64,000 bases of DNA, taken from assembly GCA_051251595.1 (NCBI GenBank), contig JBPOFA010000001.1, forward strand, positions 479,172-543,171, in the 5' to 3' direction. Below the pieces are notes generated by a model. It did not search any database and had not been told where the DNA came from. It saw only the letters and a program-made list of their open reading frames with translations. The position numbers and the translations under genes are program-made. Shown piece by piece: positions 16,901-25,180 of this stretch; within the stretch, counting starts at the first letter, position 1; each line of letters starts with the position of its first letter. Source of the DNA: NORP110 sp051251595. Lineage in GTDB: Bacteria; Pseudomonadota; Alphaproteobacteria; Rhodobacterales; Rhodobacteraceae.

Positions 16901-18453
16901 TGATCAGCCCGCCGCCGCACCACGATATCTATTCGATCGAGGATTTGGCGCAGCTGATCTATGACCTCAAGCAGATCAACCCGCGCTGTAAAGTGACGGT
17001 GAAACTGGTTGCGGCCAGTGGCGTTGGCACGATTGCCGCCGGTGTGGCCAAGGCCAAGGCCGATGTGATCCTGATTTCGGGCCACAATGGCGGCACCGGG
17101 GCGAGCCCGGCGACCAGTATCAAATATGCGGGTCTGCCTTGGGAAATGGGTCTGACAGAGGCGCATCAGGTTCTGGCGATGAACAATCTGCGCGACCGGA
17201 TCACGCTGCGGACCGATGGTGGTTTGCGCACCGGGCGTGACATTGTCATGGCAGCGATGCTGGGGGCCGAGGAATACGGCATCGGCACGGCTGCCCTGAT
17301 CGCCATGGGCTGTATCATGGTGCGTCAGTGCCAAAGCAACACCTGCCCTGTTGGGGTCTGTACGCAGGACGAAAAACTGCGCGGCAAGTTCACCGGAAAT
17401 GCGGATAAGGTTGTCAATCTGATCACCTTTTATGCGCAGGAGGTTCGCGAGATTCTGGCGGGCATCGGCGCGCGGTCATTGGATGAGGTGATCGGTCGTG
17501 CGGATCTGTTGACGCAGGTGTCCCGTGGGTCGGCGCATCTGGATGATCTGGATCTGAACCCGCTGCTGATCACCGTCGATGGCGCAGATAAGATTGTGTA
17601 TGACAGAAGCCGTCCTCGCAATGCAGTGCCCGATACGCTGGATGCCAAGATCGTTGCTGACGCTGCCCGTTTCCTTGAGGATGGCGAAAAGATGCAGCTG
17701 TCTTATGCGGCGCAGAACACGTTGCGCACCATCGGCACCCGTGTTTCTAGCCACATCGTGCAGAATTTCGGTATGCGCAATTCGCTGCAGCCTGATCACC
17801 TGACGATCAAGCTGTCAGGCTCTGCCGGTCAGTCCTTGGGGGCCTTTGCCGCGCCTGGGCTGAAACTGGAAGTCTCTGGCGATGCGAATGACTATGTCGG
17901 CAAGGGCTTGTCCGGTGGCACGATTGTTGTGCGTCCGCCGATGCAGTCGCCTTTGGTGGCCGCTGAAAACACGATCATCGGGAACACCGTTTTGTACGGT
18001 GCGACAGATGGGTACCTGTTTGCGGCAGGTCGCGCCGGTGAACGCTTTGCGGTGCGCAACTCTGGCGCCAAGGTGGTGATAGAGGGCTGTGGGTCGAACG
18101 GTTGTGAATATATGACCGGCGGCATCGCGGTTATTCTGGGATCCATCGGGGCGAACTTTGGGGCCGGTATGACGGGCGGTATGGCGTATCTTTACGATCC
18201 TGACGGGTTGGCGCCGGACCGGATCAACCCGGAAACCCTGGTCATGTGCCCGGTCACCGTGGCTGAATGGCAGGATGAGCTGAAGGGTCTGATTGAACGT
18301 CACGCGGCTGAGACAAACAGTGTTCGCGCGAACGAAATTCTGCGCAATTGGGACGTTGAAAAGGGATTCTTCCTGCAAATCTGTCCAAAAGAGATGCTGC
18401 AGCACCTAAAGCACCCATTGTCTCTGGAACAGGATGCAATCCCGGCTGAATAA
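13915..18453 (+). CDS. gltB: Glutamate synthase (NADPH) large subunit
   Basis: This 1512-residue alpha subunit of GOGAT converts glutamine and 2-oxoglutarate to two glutamates. A short propeptide precedes the class II amidotransferase nucleophile, Cys34 in EHSSCGVGL. The amidotransferase core contains YHQRYSTNTFPQW and AHNGEINT. The synthase domain follows with the FMN site (ISGHNGGTGASPATSIKYAG, LRTDGGLRTGRD) and a 3Fe-4S cluster C-x5-C-x4-C in CIMVRQCQSNTC. A C-terminal gltB3 beta-helix ends the protein (GLSGGTIVV, GCGSNGCEYMTGG). The start at 13915 has GGAGA upstream. It completes GltD encoded upstream; together they form the main ammonia-assimilation route with glutamine synthetase. Confidence 0.98.
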   Translation: MTNYDENWKIAEEAKRAWMAENGMYSESDEHSSCGVGLVVSIDGKKSRKVTENGITALKAVWHRGAVDADGKTGDGAGILLQIPVPFFYDQVERTGHKPRNGELIAVGQVFLPRTDFGAQEKCRTIVESEVLRMGYYIYGWRHVPVNVDCLGGKANATRPEIEQILISNSKGVSEEQFERELYVIRRRIEKAAAAQQIGGLYICSLSCRSIIYKGMMLAEQVAEFYPDLMDERFESAFAIYHQRYSTNTFPQWWLAQPFRTLAHNGEINTLKGNLNWMKSHEIRMASAAFGDMAEDIKPIVAQGSSDSAALDSVFEMLVQAGRSAPMAKTMLVPESWSKQALELPKSWRDMYSYCNSVMEPWDGPAALAMTDGQWVCAGLDRNGLRPMRYVVTNDNLVIAGSEVGMVPTDEARVVEKGALGPGQLLAVDMKKGKLYHDTDIKNKLAKAQPFSEWVDRIVDLEEELSGLTEEPVFSGEELRKRQIAAGFTLEELEQILAPMAEDGKETLASMGDDTPSAVLSEKYRPLSHFFRQNFSQVTNPPIDSLREYRVMSLKTRFGNLKNVLDEDSSQTNILVLDSPFTGNAQFDRLIESFSAPMVEIDCTFIADGTQGTLLEGLNRIRAEAEDAVRSGAAHLVLTDQGQGPERAGMPMILATSAVHSWLTKKGLRTFCSLNVRSAECVDPHYFAVLIGCGATVVNAYLAEDSLADRIQRGLLDMTLTEAVASYRAAIDQGLLKIMAKMGISVISSYRGGLNFEAVGLSRAMCAEYFPGMASRISGIGVNGIQRKVEMVHDLGWKSGSDILPIGGFYKSRKKGETHAWEAQSMHMLQSACDRASFEMWKQYSAKMQSNPPIHLRDLLAIKPIGNPVAIEEVESITSIRKRFVTPGMSLGALSPEAHKTLNVAMNRIGAKSDSGEGGEDPAHFVPEPNGDNPSAKIKQVASGRFGVTAEYLNQCEELEIKVAQGAKPGEGGQLPGMKVTDLIARLRHSTKGVTLISPPPHHDIYSIEDLAQLIYDLKQINPRCKVTVKLVAASGVGTIAAGVAKAKADVILISGHNGGTGASPATSIKYAGLPWEMGLTEAHQVLAMNNLRDRITLRTDGGLRTGRDIVMAAMLGAEEYGIGTAALIAMGCIMVRQCQSNTCPVGVCTQDEKLRGKFTGNADKVVNLITFYAQEVREILAGIGARSLDEVIGRADLLTQVSRGSAHLDDLDLNPLLITVDGADKIVYDRSRPRNAVPDTLDAKIVADAARFLEDGEKMQLSYAAQNTLRTIGTRVSSHIVQNFGMRNSLQPDHLTIKLSGSAGQSLGAFAAPGLKLEVSGDANDYVGKGLSGGTIVVRPPMQSPLVAAENTIIGNTVLYGATDGYLFAAGRAGERFAVRNSGAKVVIEGCGSNGCEYMTGGIAVILGSIGANFGAGMTGGMAYLYDPDGLAPDRINPETLVMCPVTVAEWQDELKGLIERHAAETNSVRANEILRNWDVEKGFFLQICPKEMLQHLKHPLSLEQDAIPAE

Positions 18454-18608
18454 TCGGGATTGCCCGTGAACTGAAAAAAATGCTCTATTTCCGACGTTTT
18501 TGACGCCGGGAATAAACACATACTTCTTAAAATGGCCCAGTATCAGTCATTCTTTGGCAAGGATTCTGGGCCATAAAGAAACTGTAACAAGTAAATGGTT
18601 CCAGTTTC

Positions 18609-19532
18609 GTGCCCACAACATATTATGATCAGTTCTATACGCTCGATCCCGGAAACCCGCCTTCTGGCGGGACGGTATTGACGAAATCCTACCTCGAAAT
18701 CATTGACCAGGACAGCAATGACCTGATCAACCGTTTTTCCAATGACATGGTCAACGGGCAGGATGTGACAAACGCCTGGCCGGGGGACGTCATCACTGTC
18801 GTTATGGACGGTGTTACGGTGTCGATCACTGGCACCACGTTTTACCTTGCCAGTGGTCCTGCTGTTTTCACCCCGACCGATGGAACGGTTCTGTCTAACA
18901 GCGCGACTTTCGTCAGCTCGACATACGTAACGACAGGCGGCAGTCTGGACGTTGGTGAACTTGGGCCACCCTGTTTCACAGCGGGCACGATGATCCTGAC
19001 CGACCGCGGCGAAATCGCGGTTGAGGAATTGCGCGTCGGGGATCGGGTCAAGACGCTGGATCATGGGTTTCAGGCCATTCGCTGGATCGGCAAAAGTGAC
19101 ACGGATGCCAGCGGGGATTTCGCGCCGATTGTTTTCAAACCTGGCGCCTTGGGCAATGACCGTGAAATGCGGGTCTCGCCGCAGCATCGCGTTTTGGTGC
19201 AGGGCTGGCAGGCAGAGCTGTTTTTTGGCCAGTCCGAAATTCTGGTGCCCGCCAAGCATCTGGTTGATGATGATCTGATTTGCCGTGAACCGGGCGACCG
19301 GGTTGCCTATTACCATGTGATGTTTGATCAGCATGAGGTGGTGTTTTCTGACGGCATTGCAACGGAAAGCTTTTTCCCCGGCGATCAGATCCTGTTGCAG
19401 GACCGTGCCGTGCGCGCAGAGCTTGTGGCGTTGTTTCCAGAGCTTGAGACAGCCAATTGCCCCGGGTTCGAAACGACCGCCCGCAGCACCGTCAAGCGGG
19501 GCGAGGCTATGGTGTTGAGCCGGGCGGCCTGA
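18609..19532 (+). CDS. Hint-domain (Hedgehog/intein-type) protein
   Basis: This is a 307-residue protein. Residues 1-118 form a Thr/Asp/Gly-rich, beta-predicted region without a signal peptide. From residue 120 a Hint module follows: CFTAGTMILTDRGEIAVEEL, then GDRVKTLDHGFQAIRWIG, and MRVSPQHRVLVQGWQAELFF, with the catalytic Cys at the module start and the SPxHR histidine. In Roseobacter-group genomes such Hint_2 modules occur in secreted, often type I-exported proteins and may self-cleave. The start is uncertain: GTG 18609 has no Shine-Dalgarno site. It is monocistronic, with 155 bp to gltB and 90 bp to mtgA. No RTX repeats are seen. Confidence 0.83.
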   Translation: MPTTYYDQFYTLDPGNPPSGGTVLTKSYLEIIDQDSNDLINRFSNDMVNGQDVTNAWPGDVITVVMDGVTVSITGTTFYLASGPAVFTPTDGTVLSNSATFVSSTYVTTGGSLDVGELGPPCFTAGTMILTDRGEIAVEELRVGDRVKTLDHGFQAIRWIGKSDTDASGDFAPIVFKPGALGNDREMRVSPQHRVLVQGWQAELFFGQSEILVPAKHLVDDDLICREPGDRVAYYHVMFDQHEVVFSDGIATESFFPGDQILLQDRAVRAELVALFPELETANCPGFETTARSTVKRGEAMVLSRAA

Positions 19533-19622
19533 ACCCTGCCGCAAGCCACAGTTGCCTGAAATCGATCCGTTTGCCTGCAATCCTGCTTGACCCTGCGTGG
19601 CCGGGCATGGCTATTTGCACCC

Positions 19623-20369
19623 GTGGCAAGAGCAGCGAAAAAGAAACCCGCACCGAAAAAACGTGCGACCAAAAAGGCACCGGCGAAACAGCAGTTTCAC
19701 CCGGTTCGTTGGCTTATGCTTTGGTCCCGGCGGGTGGGTTTGGTCTTGTTCGCGATCTTGATGGTGGTCGTCAGTCTTTTTGCCTTCGTCAATCCACCCA
19801 CGACTCAATACATGTTTTCCGAAGGCCGCCGTCTGGGCGGTGTCGATCAGCAATGGGTTGCCATGGATGATATTGCGCCTGTGATGGCGCGGTCTGTGGT
19901 GGCCGCAGAGGATGCAAATTATTGCGAGCATTGGGGCTTCGATATGTCCGCCATTCGCGATGCTTTGGAAGACGGATCAGGGCGCGGGGCGTCGACGATC
20001 AGCCAGCAGGTCGTCAAGAATGTGTATCTGTGGCAAGGGCGCAGTTGGCTGCGCAAAGCGCTAGAGGCGATCATGACCCCAGTGGTGGAACTGGTCTGGA
20101 CCAAGCGCCGCATTCTAGAGGTTTACCTGAATGTTGCAGAATTCGGCGAAGGCGTGTTTGGGGTAGAGGCCGCGTCGCGGAATTATTTCCGCGTTGGCCC
20201 CGAAGATTTGACCGCGCGACAGGCCGCCACGCTGGCCGCGTTGTTGCCAAATCCCAAGCGCCGGTCCGCGACCAAGCCCAGTGCGTTCGTACAAAAACGT
20301 GCGCGATCCATCGCCGACGGGGCGGCCACAATTAAAGTTGATGGGCGCTCTGCGTGTTTCGAGAGTTGA
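19623..20369 (+). CDS. mtgA: Monofunctional biosynthetic peptidoglycan transglycosylase
   Basis: This is a 248-residue inner-membrane GT51 enzyme that polymerises lipid II into glycan strands. A Lys/Pro/Ala-rich cytoplasmic tail (residues 1-25) is followed by one transmembrane span (about 38-60) and the GT51 domain with VVAAEDANYCEHWGFD (catalytic Glu in the EDxxFxxHxG-like motif), GASTISQQVVKNVYLW and KRRILEVYLNVAEFGEGVFG. The start at GTG 19623 gives the usual basic N-terminus; a TTG at 19587 is also in frame. An unusual feature is NYCEHWG where FxxHxG is commoner. It functions with UppP in cell-wall synthesis. Confidence 0.93.
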   Translation: MARAAKKKPAPKKRATKKAPAKQQFHPVRWLMLWSRRVGLVLFAILMVVVSLFAFVNPPTTQYMFSEGRRLGGVDQQWVAMDDIAPVMARSVVAAEDANYCEHWGFDMSAIRDALEDGSGRGASTISQQVVKNVYLWQGRSWLRKALEAIMTPVVELVWTKRRILEVYLNVAEFGEGVFGVEAASRNYFRVGPEDLTARQAATLAALLPNPKRRSATKPSAFVQKRARSIADGAATIKVDGRSACFES

Positions 20370-20424
20370 ATTAACCCCCGGATCACGGCATTTAAGGACA
20401 CCACGTTACAGGAGTCACACCCAC

Positions 20425-21090
20425 ATGATCCGGCTTTTCCATGTTCCGCTCTCCCCTTATTGCCGCAAAGTGCGTCTGTCGCTTGCGGAAAAGAAACTGG
20501 ACGTCGAACTGGTCGAGGAAAAATACTGGGAACAGGATGCGGATTTCATGCGTCGAAATCCCGCCGGGAAAGTTCCGGTGCTTAAGATGGACGGGATGAA
20601 CATGCCCGAAAGCGCCGCGATCTGTGAATATATCGAGGAAAAACACCCAGAGCCGCCCTTGCTACCCAAGGATGCGGCCGGGCGCTATGAAACCCGTCGG
20701 CTGGTCAGCTGGTTTGATGACAAGTTCCACCGCGAAGTGACGTCGAAACTGCTGTATGAACGGGTGAACAAAAAGTTCATGGGACAGGGCTATCCGGACA
20801 GCAGCAACGTCAAGGCGGGCGCGCGGGCGATCAAGTTTCATCTGGATTATATGGCCCGGCTGCTGGATCAGCGACGCTGGCTTGCCGGGGATGCGATGAC
20901 TCTGGCGGATTTCGCGGCGGCGGCGCATCTTTCGGCGCTGGACTATATCAGCGATGTGGACTGGAACCGAAATGAGGGTGTGAAAGACTGGTACGCCAAG
21001 ATCAAGTCGCGCCCTGCTTTCCGCAGCATTCTGGCCGATCAGGTCTCTGGCTTTCCTCCTCCACCGCATTACGCGGATCTGGATTTTTGA
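20425..21090 (+). CDS. Glutathione S-transferase family protein
   Basis: This 221-residue cytosolic GST has the thioredoxin-like N-domain LFHVPLSPYCRKVRLSLAEK (Ser/Cys at the active turn), the cis-Pro region NPAGKVPVLKMDG and the glutathione gamma-glutamyl site PESAAICEYIEE, then the helical C-domain with RRWLAGDAMTLADFAAAAHLSALDY. The ATG at 20425 has AGGAG upstream. It ends 28 bp before queG and may be co-transcribed with it. The class and substrate are not predictable. Confidence 0.92.
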   Translation: MIRLFHVPLSPYCRKVRLSLAEKKLDVELVEEKYWEQDADFMRRNPAGKVPVLKMDGMNMPESAAICEYIEEKHPEPPLLPKDAAGRYETRRLVSWFDDKFHREVTSKLLYERVNKKFMGQGYPDSSNVKAGARAIKFHLDYMARLLDQRRWLAGDAMTLADFAAAAHLSALDYISDVDWNRNEGVKDWYAKIKSRPAFRSILADQVSGFPPPPHYADLDF

Positions 21091-21118
21091 GATCAGACCA
21101 TAACAGAGGCCGATAAGC

Positions 21119-22147
21119 ATGACGGCCGCGTTAAAGGAACAGCTGACCCAAAAGGCCCTGGAAGAAGGGTTTTCCAGCGTTGGTGTGACCTCTCCCTATT
21201 CTATTCCGCAAGCAGCTGAACGGCTGGCCCATTTCGTAGAGGCCGACCGCCACGGGCAAATGCAGTGGATGGCCGAACGGATGAATTGGCGCGGTGACCC
21301 GGCGGCCCTATGGCCAGAGGCCAAATCGGTGGTGATGCTGGCAGAGTCCTATTCCCCCGACCACAACCCGCTGGACGTCCTGGACCAGCGCGATCGCGGT
21401 GCGATTTCGGTCTATGCGCAGAACCGCGACTATCATGATATCGTTAAGAAACGTCTAAAGCGCGTCGGACGGTGGTTGATTGAACAGGCTGGCGGAGAGA
21501 TCAAAGTGTTCGTCGATACGGCCCCGGTGATGGAAAAACCTCTGGCCGAGGCTGCCGGTCTGGGCTGGCAGGGCAAGCACACCAACTTGCTGTCGCGCGA
21601 TCTGGGCAACTGGTTTTTTCTGGGGGCGATTTTCACCACCCATGAGCTGCCCGTCGATACGCCTGCCCGCGAAAACTGCGGCAGTTGCCGGGCCTGTCTG
21701 GATGCCTGCCCAACCAATGCCTTCCCTGCGCCGTTTCAATTGGATGCGCGACGTTGCATTTCTTATCTGACGATTGAACATCACGGCCCGGTCGAGCCAG
21801 AGCTGCGTGCCCAGATGGGCAACCATATTTATGGGTGCGACGATTGCCTGGCGGCCTGCCCGTGGAACAAATTCGCGGTAGAGGCCGCTGATCTGCGCTA
21901 TGCGGCGCGCGATGATCTGGTTGCGCCGAAACTGGCAGAGCTGGCGCAATTGGATGATGCGGCGTTTCGGCAAAAGTTTTCGGGAAGCCCGATCAAACGG
22001 ATTGGGCGCAATCGGTTTGTGCGCAATGTTCTTTATGCCATCGGGAATTCTGGTGATCCGTCGCTGAGAGCTGTGGCGCAGGGTTTGTGCGCAGATCCTG
22101 ACGAGACCGTTGCAGATGCCGCGCAATGGGCGGTGGACCGGGTCTAG
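21119..22147 (+). CDS. queG: Epoxyqueuosine reductase
   Basis: This 342-residue iron-sulfur and cobalamin enzyme performs the last step of queuosine tRNA modification, reducing epoxyqueuosine at position 34. Seen: the N-terminal cobalamin-binding domain with AKSVVMLAESY and VFVDTAPVMEKPLAEAAGLGWQGKHTNLL, then two ferredoxin-like clusters, CGSCRACLDACPTNAF (about 180) and YGCDDCLAACPWNKF (about 239), then a HEAT-like C-terminal tail. Length and motifs agree with full-length QueG. Confidence 0.96.
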   Translation: MTAALKEQLTQKALEEGFSSVGVTSPYSIPQAAERLAHFVEADRHGQMQWMAERMNWRGDPAALWPEAKSVVMLAESYSPDHNPLDVLDQRDRGAISVYAQNRDYHDIVKKRLKRVGRWLIEQAGGEIKVFVDTAPVMEKPLAEAAGLGWQGKHTNLLSRDLGNWFFLGAIFTTHELPVDTPARENCGSCRACLDACPTNAFPAPFQLDARRCISYLTIEHHGPVEPELRAQMGNHIYGCDDCLAACPWNKFAVEAADLRYAARDDLVAPKLAELAQLDDAAFRQKFSGSPIKRIGRNRFVRNVLYAIGNSGDPSLRAVAQGLCADPDETVADAAQWAVDRV

Positions 22148-22205
22148 TTATTCAACGTTTCAAAGTTTCGTCGTTTTTCCATTGAGGCCAAACGAGACAT
22201 TCCAT

Positions 22206-23516
22206 ATGAACGCGGCTTTTGACAATGATGGGGGTTCGATCATGGCGAGTTTTGCAGGTGCCGGTCGCTTGGGCATTGATTTCGGGACGTCGAACTCTGC
22301 GGCGTCGGTTTTGGTCAACGGAACGCCTTATCACATTGAGATTGAGCCGGGGCAGCAGACTTTGCCAACGTCGGTTTTCTTTGATTTCGCCAATCGTCAG
22401 ACGAAATTCGGGAACGCGGCGAATTCGGCCCTGATCGAAGGTCAGGAAGGGCGGTTCATGCGGTCGTTGAAAAGCGTTCTGGGCACGCCTTTGATGCATG
22501 AAAAACGCCAGATCATGGATCAAAAGATGTCGTTCGTCGACATCATTGGCCAGTTTCTGAAACGGGTAAAAGACCGGGCCGAAGAGGTGTGTCATCAAGA
22601 GTTTCACACGGCGGTGTCCGGACGCCCGGTGCGTTTTCATTCGGCTGACCCAAAGCGGGACCAGCAGGCCTTGGTTGATTTGACAGAGTGTTATCTGGCC
22701 GCCGGATTCAAAGACGTTGAATTCGTGTTGGAACCAGAGGCGGCTGCGATCGCAAATGGCGCTGCCTCTGCCGGGGTTGGCATGGGGCTGATCGTGGATA
22801 TTGGCGGCGGGACATCGGATTTCACCGTGTTTTCCAGAAACGGCTCTGGGACGGGGATCGACATTTTGGCCAGCCACGGTGTGCGCGTCGGCGGGACGAA
22901 TTTTGACAAGTCGATCAGTGTGGATCACGTGATGCCGCTTTTTGGCAAAGGGTCTGAGGTGCGCCGTGAAATGGGCCCCGGTTTGCTGCCCGCGCCAAGC
23001 GCCATTTATTTCGATCTGGCCACCTGGGAAAAGATCCCGTTTCTGTACAACGGCTCTGTGCGTCAAGAGGTCAAGACTCTGACGAAACTGGCCGTGAACC
23101 GCCCCGCGTTTGAGCGGTTGAGCACCGTTTTGGACATGGAAATCGGCCATGATATCGCCTTTGTCGTAGAGCGTGGGAAGATACAGGCCAATCGGGCCGA
23201 TCAGGACAGGTCGAACATTGATCTGCGCATGGTAGAGCCGGGCCTGTCCGCGCCTTTGACCAAAGACGCCATGGTCGAAACACTGTCAGAGCATGTGGCC
23301 CAGATCCGCGACAGCGCCGCTGAAACGCTGAAGCTGGCCGAATGTGCTGCGGAAGATATTGAACGGGTCGTTTTCGTTGGCGGATCCAGCCTGATGCAGG
23401 TTGTGGAACAGGCAATGGCGGCGCAATTTCCGGCAGCGACGCTGGAATATACCGAGGCGTTTACGGCGGTGGTGGACGGGCTGGCCATTTCGGCGGCGGG
23501 CGAAAAAACGGCCTGA
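22206..23516 (+). CDS. Hsp70-family actin-like ATPase (YegD-like)
   Basis: This 436-residue Hsp70-superfamily protein has only the nucleotide-binding portion. Phosphate 1 is LGIDFGTSNSAASV, the connect region is EPEAAAIANGAAS, phosphate 2 is GLIVDIGGGTSDFTV, and the adenosine motif is VVFVGGSSLMQVV. It lacks the SBD-beta/lid of DnaK, as in Escherichia coli YegD. The role is probably chaperone-like but unproven. Start: ATG 22206 or, equally plausible, ATG 22242 (MASFAGAG) which follows a GGGGG stretch. It is monocistronic, with no DnaJ or GrpE gene nearby. Confidence 0.9.
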   Translation: MNAAFDNDGGSIMASFAGAGRLGIDFGTSNSAASVLVNGTPYHIEIEPGQQTLPTSVFFDFANRQTKFGNAANSALIEGQEGRFMRSLKSVLGTPLMHEKRQIMDQKMSFVDIIGQFLKRVKDRAEEVCHQEFHTAVSGRPVRFHSADPKRDQQALVDLTECYLAAGFKDVEFVLEPEAAAIANGAASAGVGMGLIVDIGGGTSDFTVFSRNGSGTGIDILASHGVRVGGTNFDKSISVDHVMPLFGKGSEVRREMGPGLLPAPSAIYFDLATWEKIPFLYNGSVRQEVKTLTKLAVNRPAFERLSTVLDMEIGHDIAFVVERGKIQANRADQDRSNIDLRMVEPGLSAPLTKDAMVETLSEHVAQIRDSAAETLKLAECAAEDIERVVFVGGSSLMQVVEQAMAAQFPAATLEYTEAFTAVVDGLAISAAGEKTA

Positions 23517-23658
23517 TCTTGTCCAAAAGAGTTTGTCCTATTCAGACTTTGCCGTCGGCATAATCACTGTGTTCAAAAAACTGTCGTTTTTTGGTGGTTC
23601 GGGGCTTTTGATCCCAATTTTACCAGTCTAGTGTTGCCGCAACGTCAAAGGCGATCAC

Positions 23659-24570
23659 ATGCAACCGCTGCGCGGTATCACACTCAAACTCATATCAGTT
23701 ACCTTGTTTTCCGTGATGGGAGTCTTGGTCAAAGCGGCCTCTGTCGAGGTGCCGCCTGGCGAAGCGGTGTTCTTTCGCTCTTTCTTCGCGATCCCGGTGA
23801 TCCTTGTCTGGTTGTTGATGCGCCATGACATGCGCGAAGGTCTGAAGATGCAGCGTCCCATTGCGCATTTTGGGCGCGGGTTGCTGGGCGTTGTGACCAT
23901 GGGGCTTGGCTTTTCCGGGTTGGCCATGCTGCCCCTGCCAGAAGTGACGGCGATTGGCTTTGCCGCGCCGATCCTTGTGGTGGTGCTGGCGGCCGTTTTT
24001 CTGGGTGAAAAAATTCGGATGTTCCGAATTTCGGCGGTGATCCTGGGGCTGATCGGCGTGTTGATCGTGCTTGGGCCGTCCTTTGGGGAAAGCGCGGCAG
24101 AGCAACAGACCCTGGGGGCGATTGTCGTTCTGGCGAGCGCCTTTGCAGCCGCCATGACGCAAGTTTATATGCGGGGCCTTGTGCGCACGGAACACACGGC
24201 GGCGATCGTGTTTTACTTTTCGGTGATCGCGTCGTTTTTTGCCCTGTTCACCATCCCATTTGGCTGGGTCGTGCCATCGCCCAAAGTCATCGTCATGCTG
24301 ATTGCGGCAGGCGTATTTGGCGGCGTGGCGCAGTTGTTCGTTACCACGGCCTATCGCTATGCGGATGTATCGGTGATCGCGCCGTTTCAATACGCAGCGA
24401 TGCTGTTGGCGCTGATTTTTGGGTTTTTTCTGTTTGAGGAAGTTCCGACAATGACAATGCTGGCCGGGGCATCGCTGATTATGCTGGCCGGTTTCCTGAT
24501 CGTCTGGCGAGAGCGGAAACTGGGCCTGGAACGTGGGCAGGCCCGATCCAAGATGTCCCCCGGTGGCTAA
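23659..24570 (+). CDS. EamA/DMT-family transporter
   Basis: This 303-residue protein has ten predicted membrane spans arranged as two EamA repeats (roughly 5-140 and 150-285). Family features include EAVFFRSFFAIPVI after span 1, LPLPEVTAIGFAAPILVVVLAAVFLGEKI closing the first repeat, and YADVSVIAPFQYAAMLLALIFGFFLFEE closing the second. It is a metabolite exporter or importer of unknown substrate; the RhaT/RarD-like family includes amino-acid and nucleoside exporters. It ends exactly against the convergent gene at 24571. Confidence 0.9.
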   Translation: MQPLRGITLKLISVTLFSVMGVLVKAASVEVPPGEAVFFRSFFAIPVILVWLLMRHDMREGLKMQRPIAHFGRGLLGVVTMGLGFSGLAMLPLPEVTAIGFAAPILVVVLAAVFLGEKIRMFRISAVILGLIGVLIVLGPSFGESAAEQQTLGAIVVLASAFAAAMTQVYMRGLVRTEHTAAIVFYFSVIASFFALFTIPFGWVVPSPKVIVMLIAAGVFGGVAQLFVTTAYRYADVSVIAPFQYAAMLLALIFGFFLFEEVPTMTMLAGASLIMLAGFLIVWRERKLGLERGQARSKMSPGG

Positions 24571-25005
24571 CTATTCCGTTTTGCGTGCGGGTTGCACCAG
24601 ACGATAGGCCGCAAGTGCCGCAGGAATCCCGAGCGCTGCATTGTGCAAGGCAAAAGGCCCGATCCGGTTGCGCCCGACGATATAGATGACGTCGGACCGG
24701 TCGCTGGCATTGGGCATGACTTTGACGCGGTATTCGATGTTGTAGACCGAAAGCGCCTTGGCCAAAGCGGTGCGTGTTTCGGACTGGGACATCTTATTAT
24801 GTGAATTCTGTCCCCAGTTGATGTGAACCAGGATTTCGGGGGCTGCCGGGTTCGTTGGCGCGGCGGCGCTATGATGTTTTGTCAGCCCAAAGGGGCGCAA
24901 GCTTTGGTCCCCGGTATAAAAATAATACATCAGCGCCAGAGTCGCCGGCAGCCCGGCAGAAACCGCGAGGATCGACAGCAGTGTTTTTGGGTGCTGAATG
25001 GCCAT
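24571..25005 (-). CDS. Membrane-anchored protein of unknown function
   Basis: I do not recognise a family. The 144-residue protein has one N-terminal hydrophobic span (about residues 7-29, LLSILAVSAGLPATLALMYYFY), a polar Ala/Pro linker, then a compact domain including EILVHINWGQNSHNKMSQSETRTALAKALSVYNIEYRVKVM, YIVGRNRIGP and a second weakly hydrophobic stretch near the C-terminus (NAALGIPAALAAYRLV). The topology suggests an inner-membrane anchor with a periplasmic domain. ATG 25005 has GAGG 7 bases upstream. The stop abuts the convergent DMT gene. Confidence 0.7.
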   Translation of the reverse strand: MAIQHPKTLLSILAVSAGLPATLALMYYFYTGDQSLRPFGLTKHHSAAAPTNPAAPEILVHINWGQNSHNKMSQSETRTALAKALSVYNIEYRVKVMPNASDRSDVIYIVGRNRIGPFALHNAALGIPAALAAYRLVQPARKTE

Positions 25006-25114
25006 TTGCGTGCCTCAAGCTTGATCTGTTTTGCCAAAGCTTAAGCGATGCGCCTTTTCGAAAGCCTAACAGGCCTGAACCGAGAATGTGGCTCTGAAAA
25101 ATCAATTCCTTGGC

Positions 25115-25155
25115 GCAAAAACAAAGACGCCGCGCTGTGTCAGACAGCACGGCGT
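25115..25155 (-). terminator. Rho-independent terminator of ilvE
   Basis: Read on the minus strand, ACGCCGTGCTGT, loop CTGAC and ACAGCGCGGCGT form a 12-bp stem with one G-T pair, followed by CTTTGTTTTTG. It lies 25 bp after the ilvE stop. It is the clearest intrinsic terminator in the window. Confidence 0.85.
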
Positions 25156-25180
25156 TCTAAGACTGCTTCGGCGCGCGAAT

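Noticed and set aside
18430..18470. AATCCCG/CGGGATT hairpin around the gltB stop as a terminator
   Set aside because: The stem is only seven pairs around the stop codon and is followed by GC-rich sequence and then an A-run rather than a T-run.
18543..19580. 345-codon minus-strand frame opposite the Hint gene
   Set aside because: The plus strand encodes recognisable Hint motifs; the opposite frame shows no family pattern or ribosome site.
25049..25063. Further TTTTCGAAA sites (also near 11876) as GntR operators
   Set aside because: They lack the outer A/T pair of the 12-mer ATTTTCGAAAAT and lie by unrelated genes; TTTTCGAAA is expected a few times by chance.
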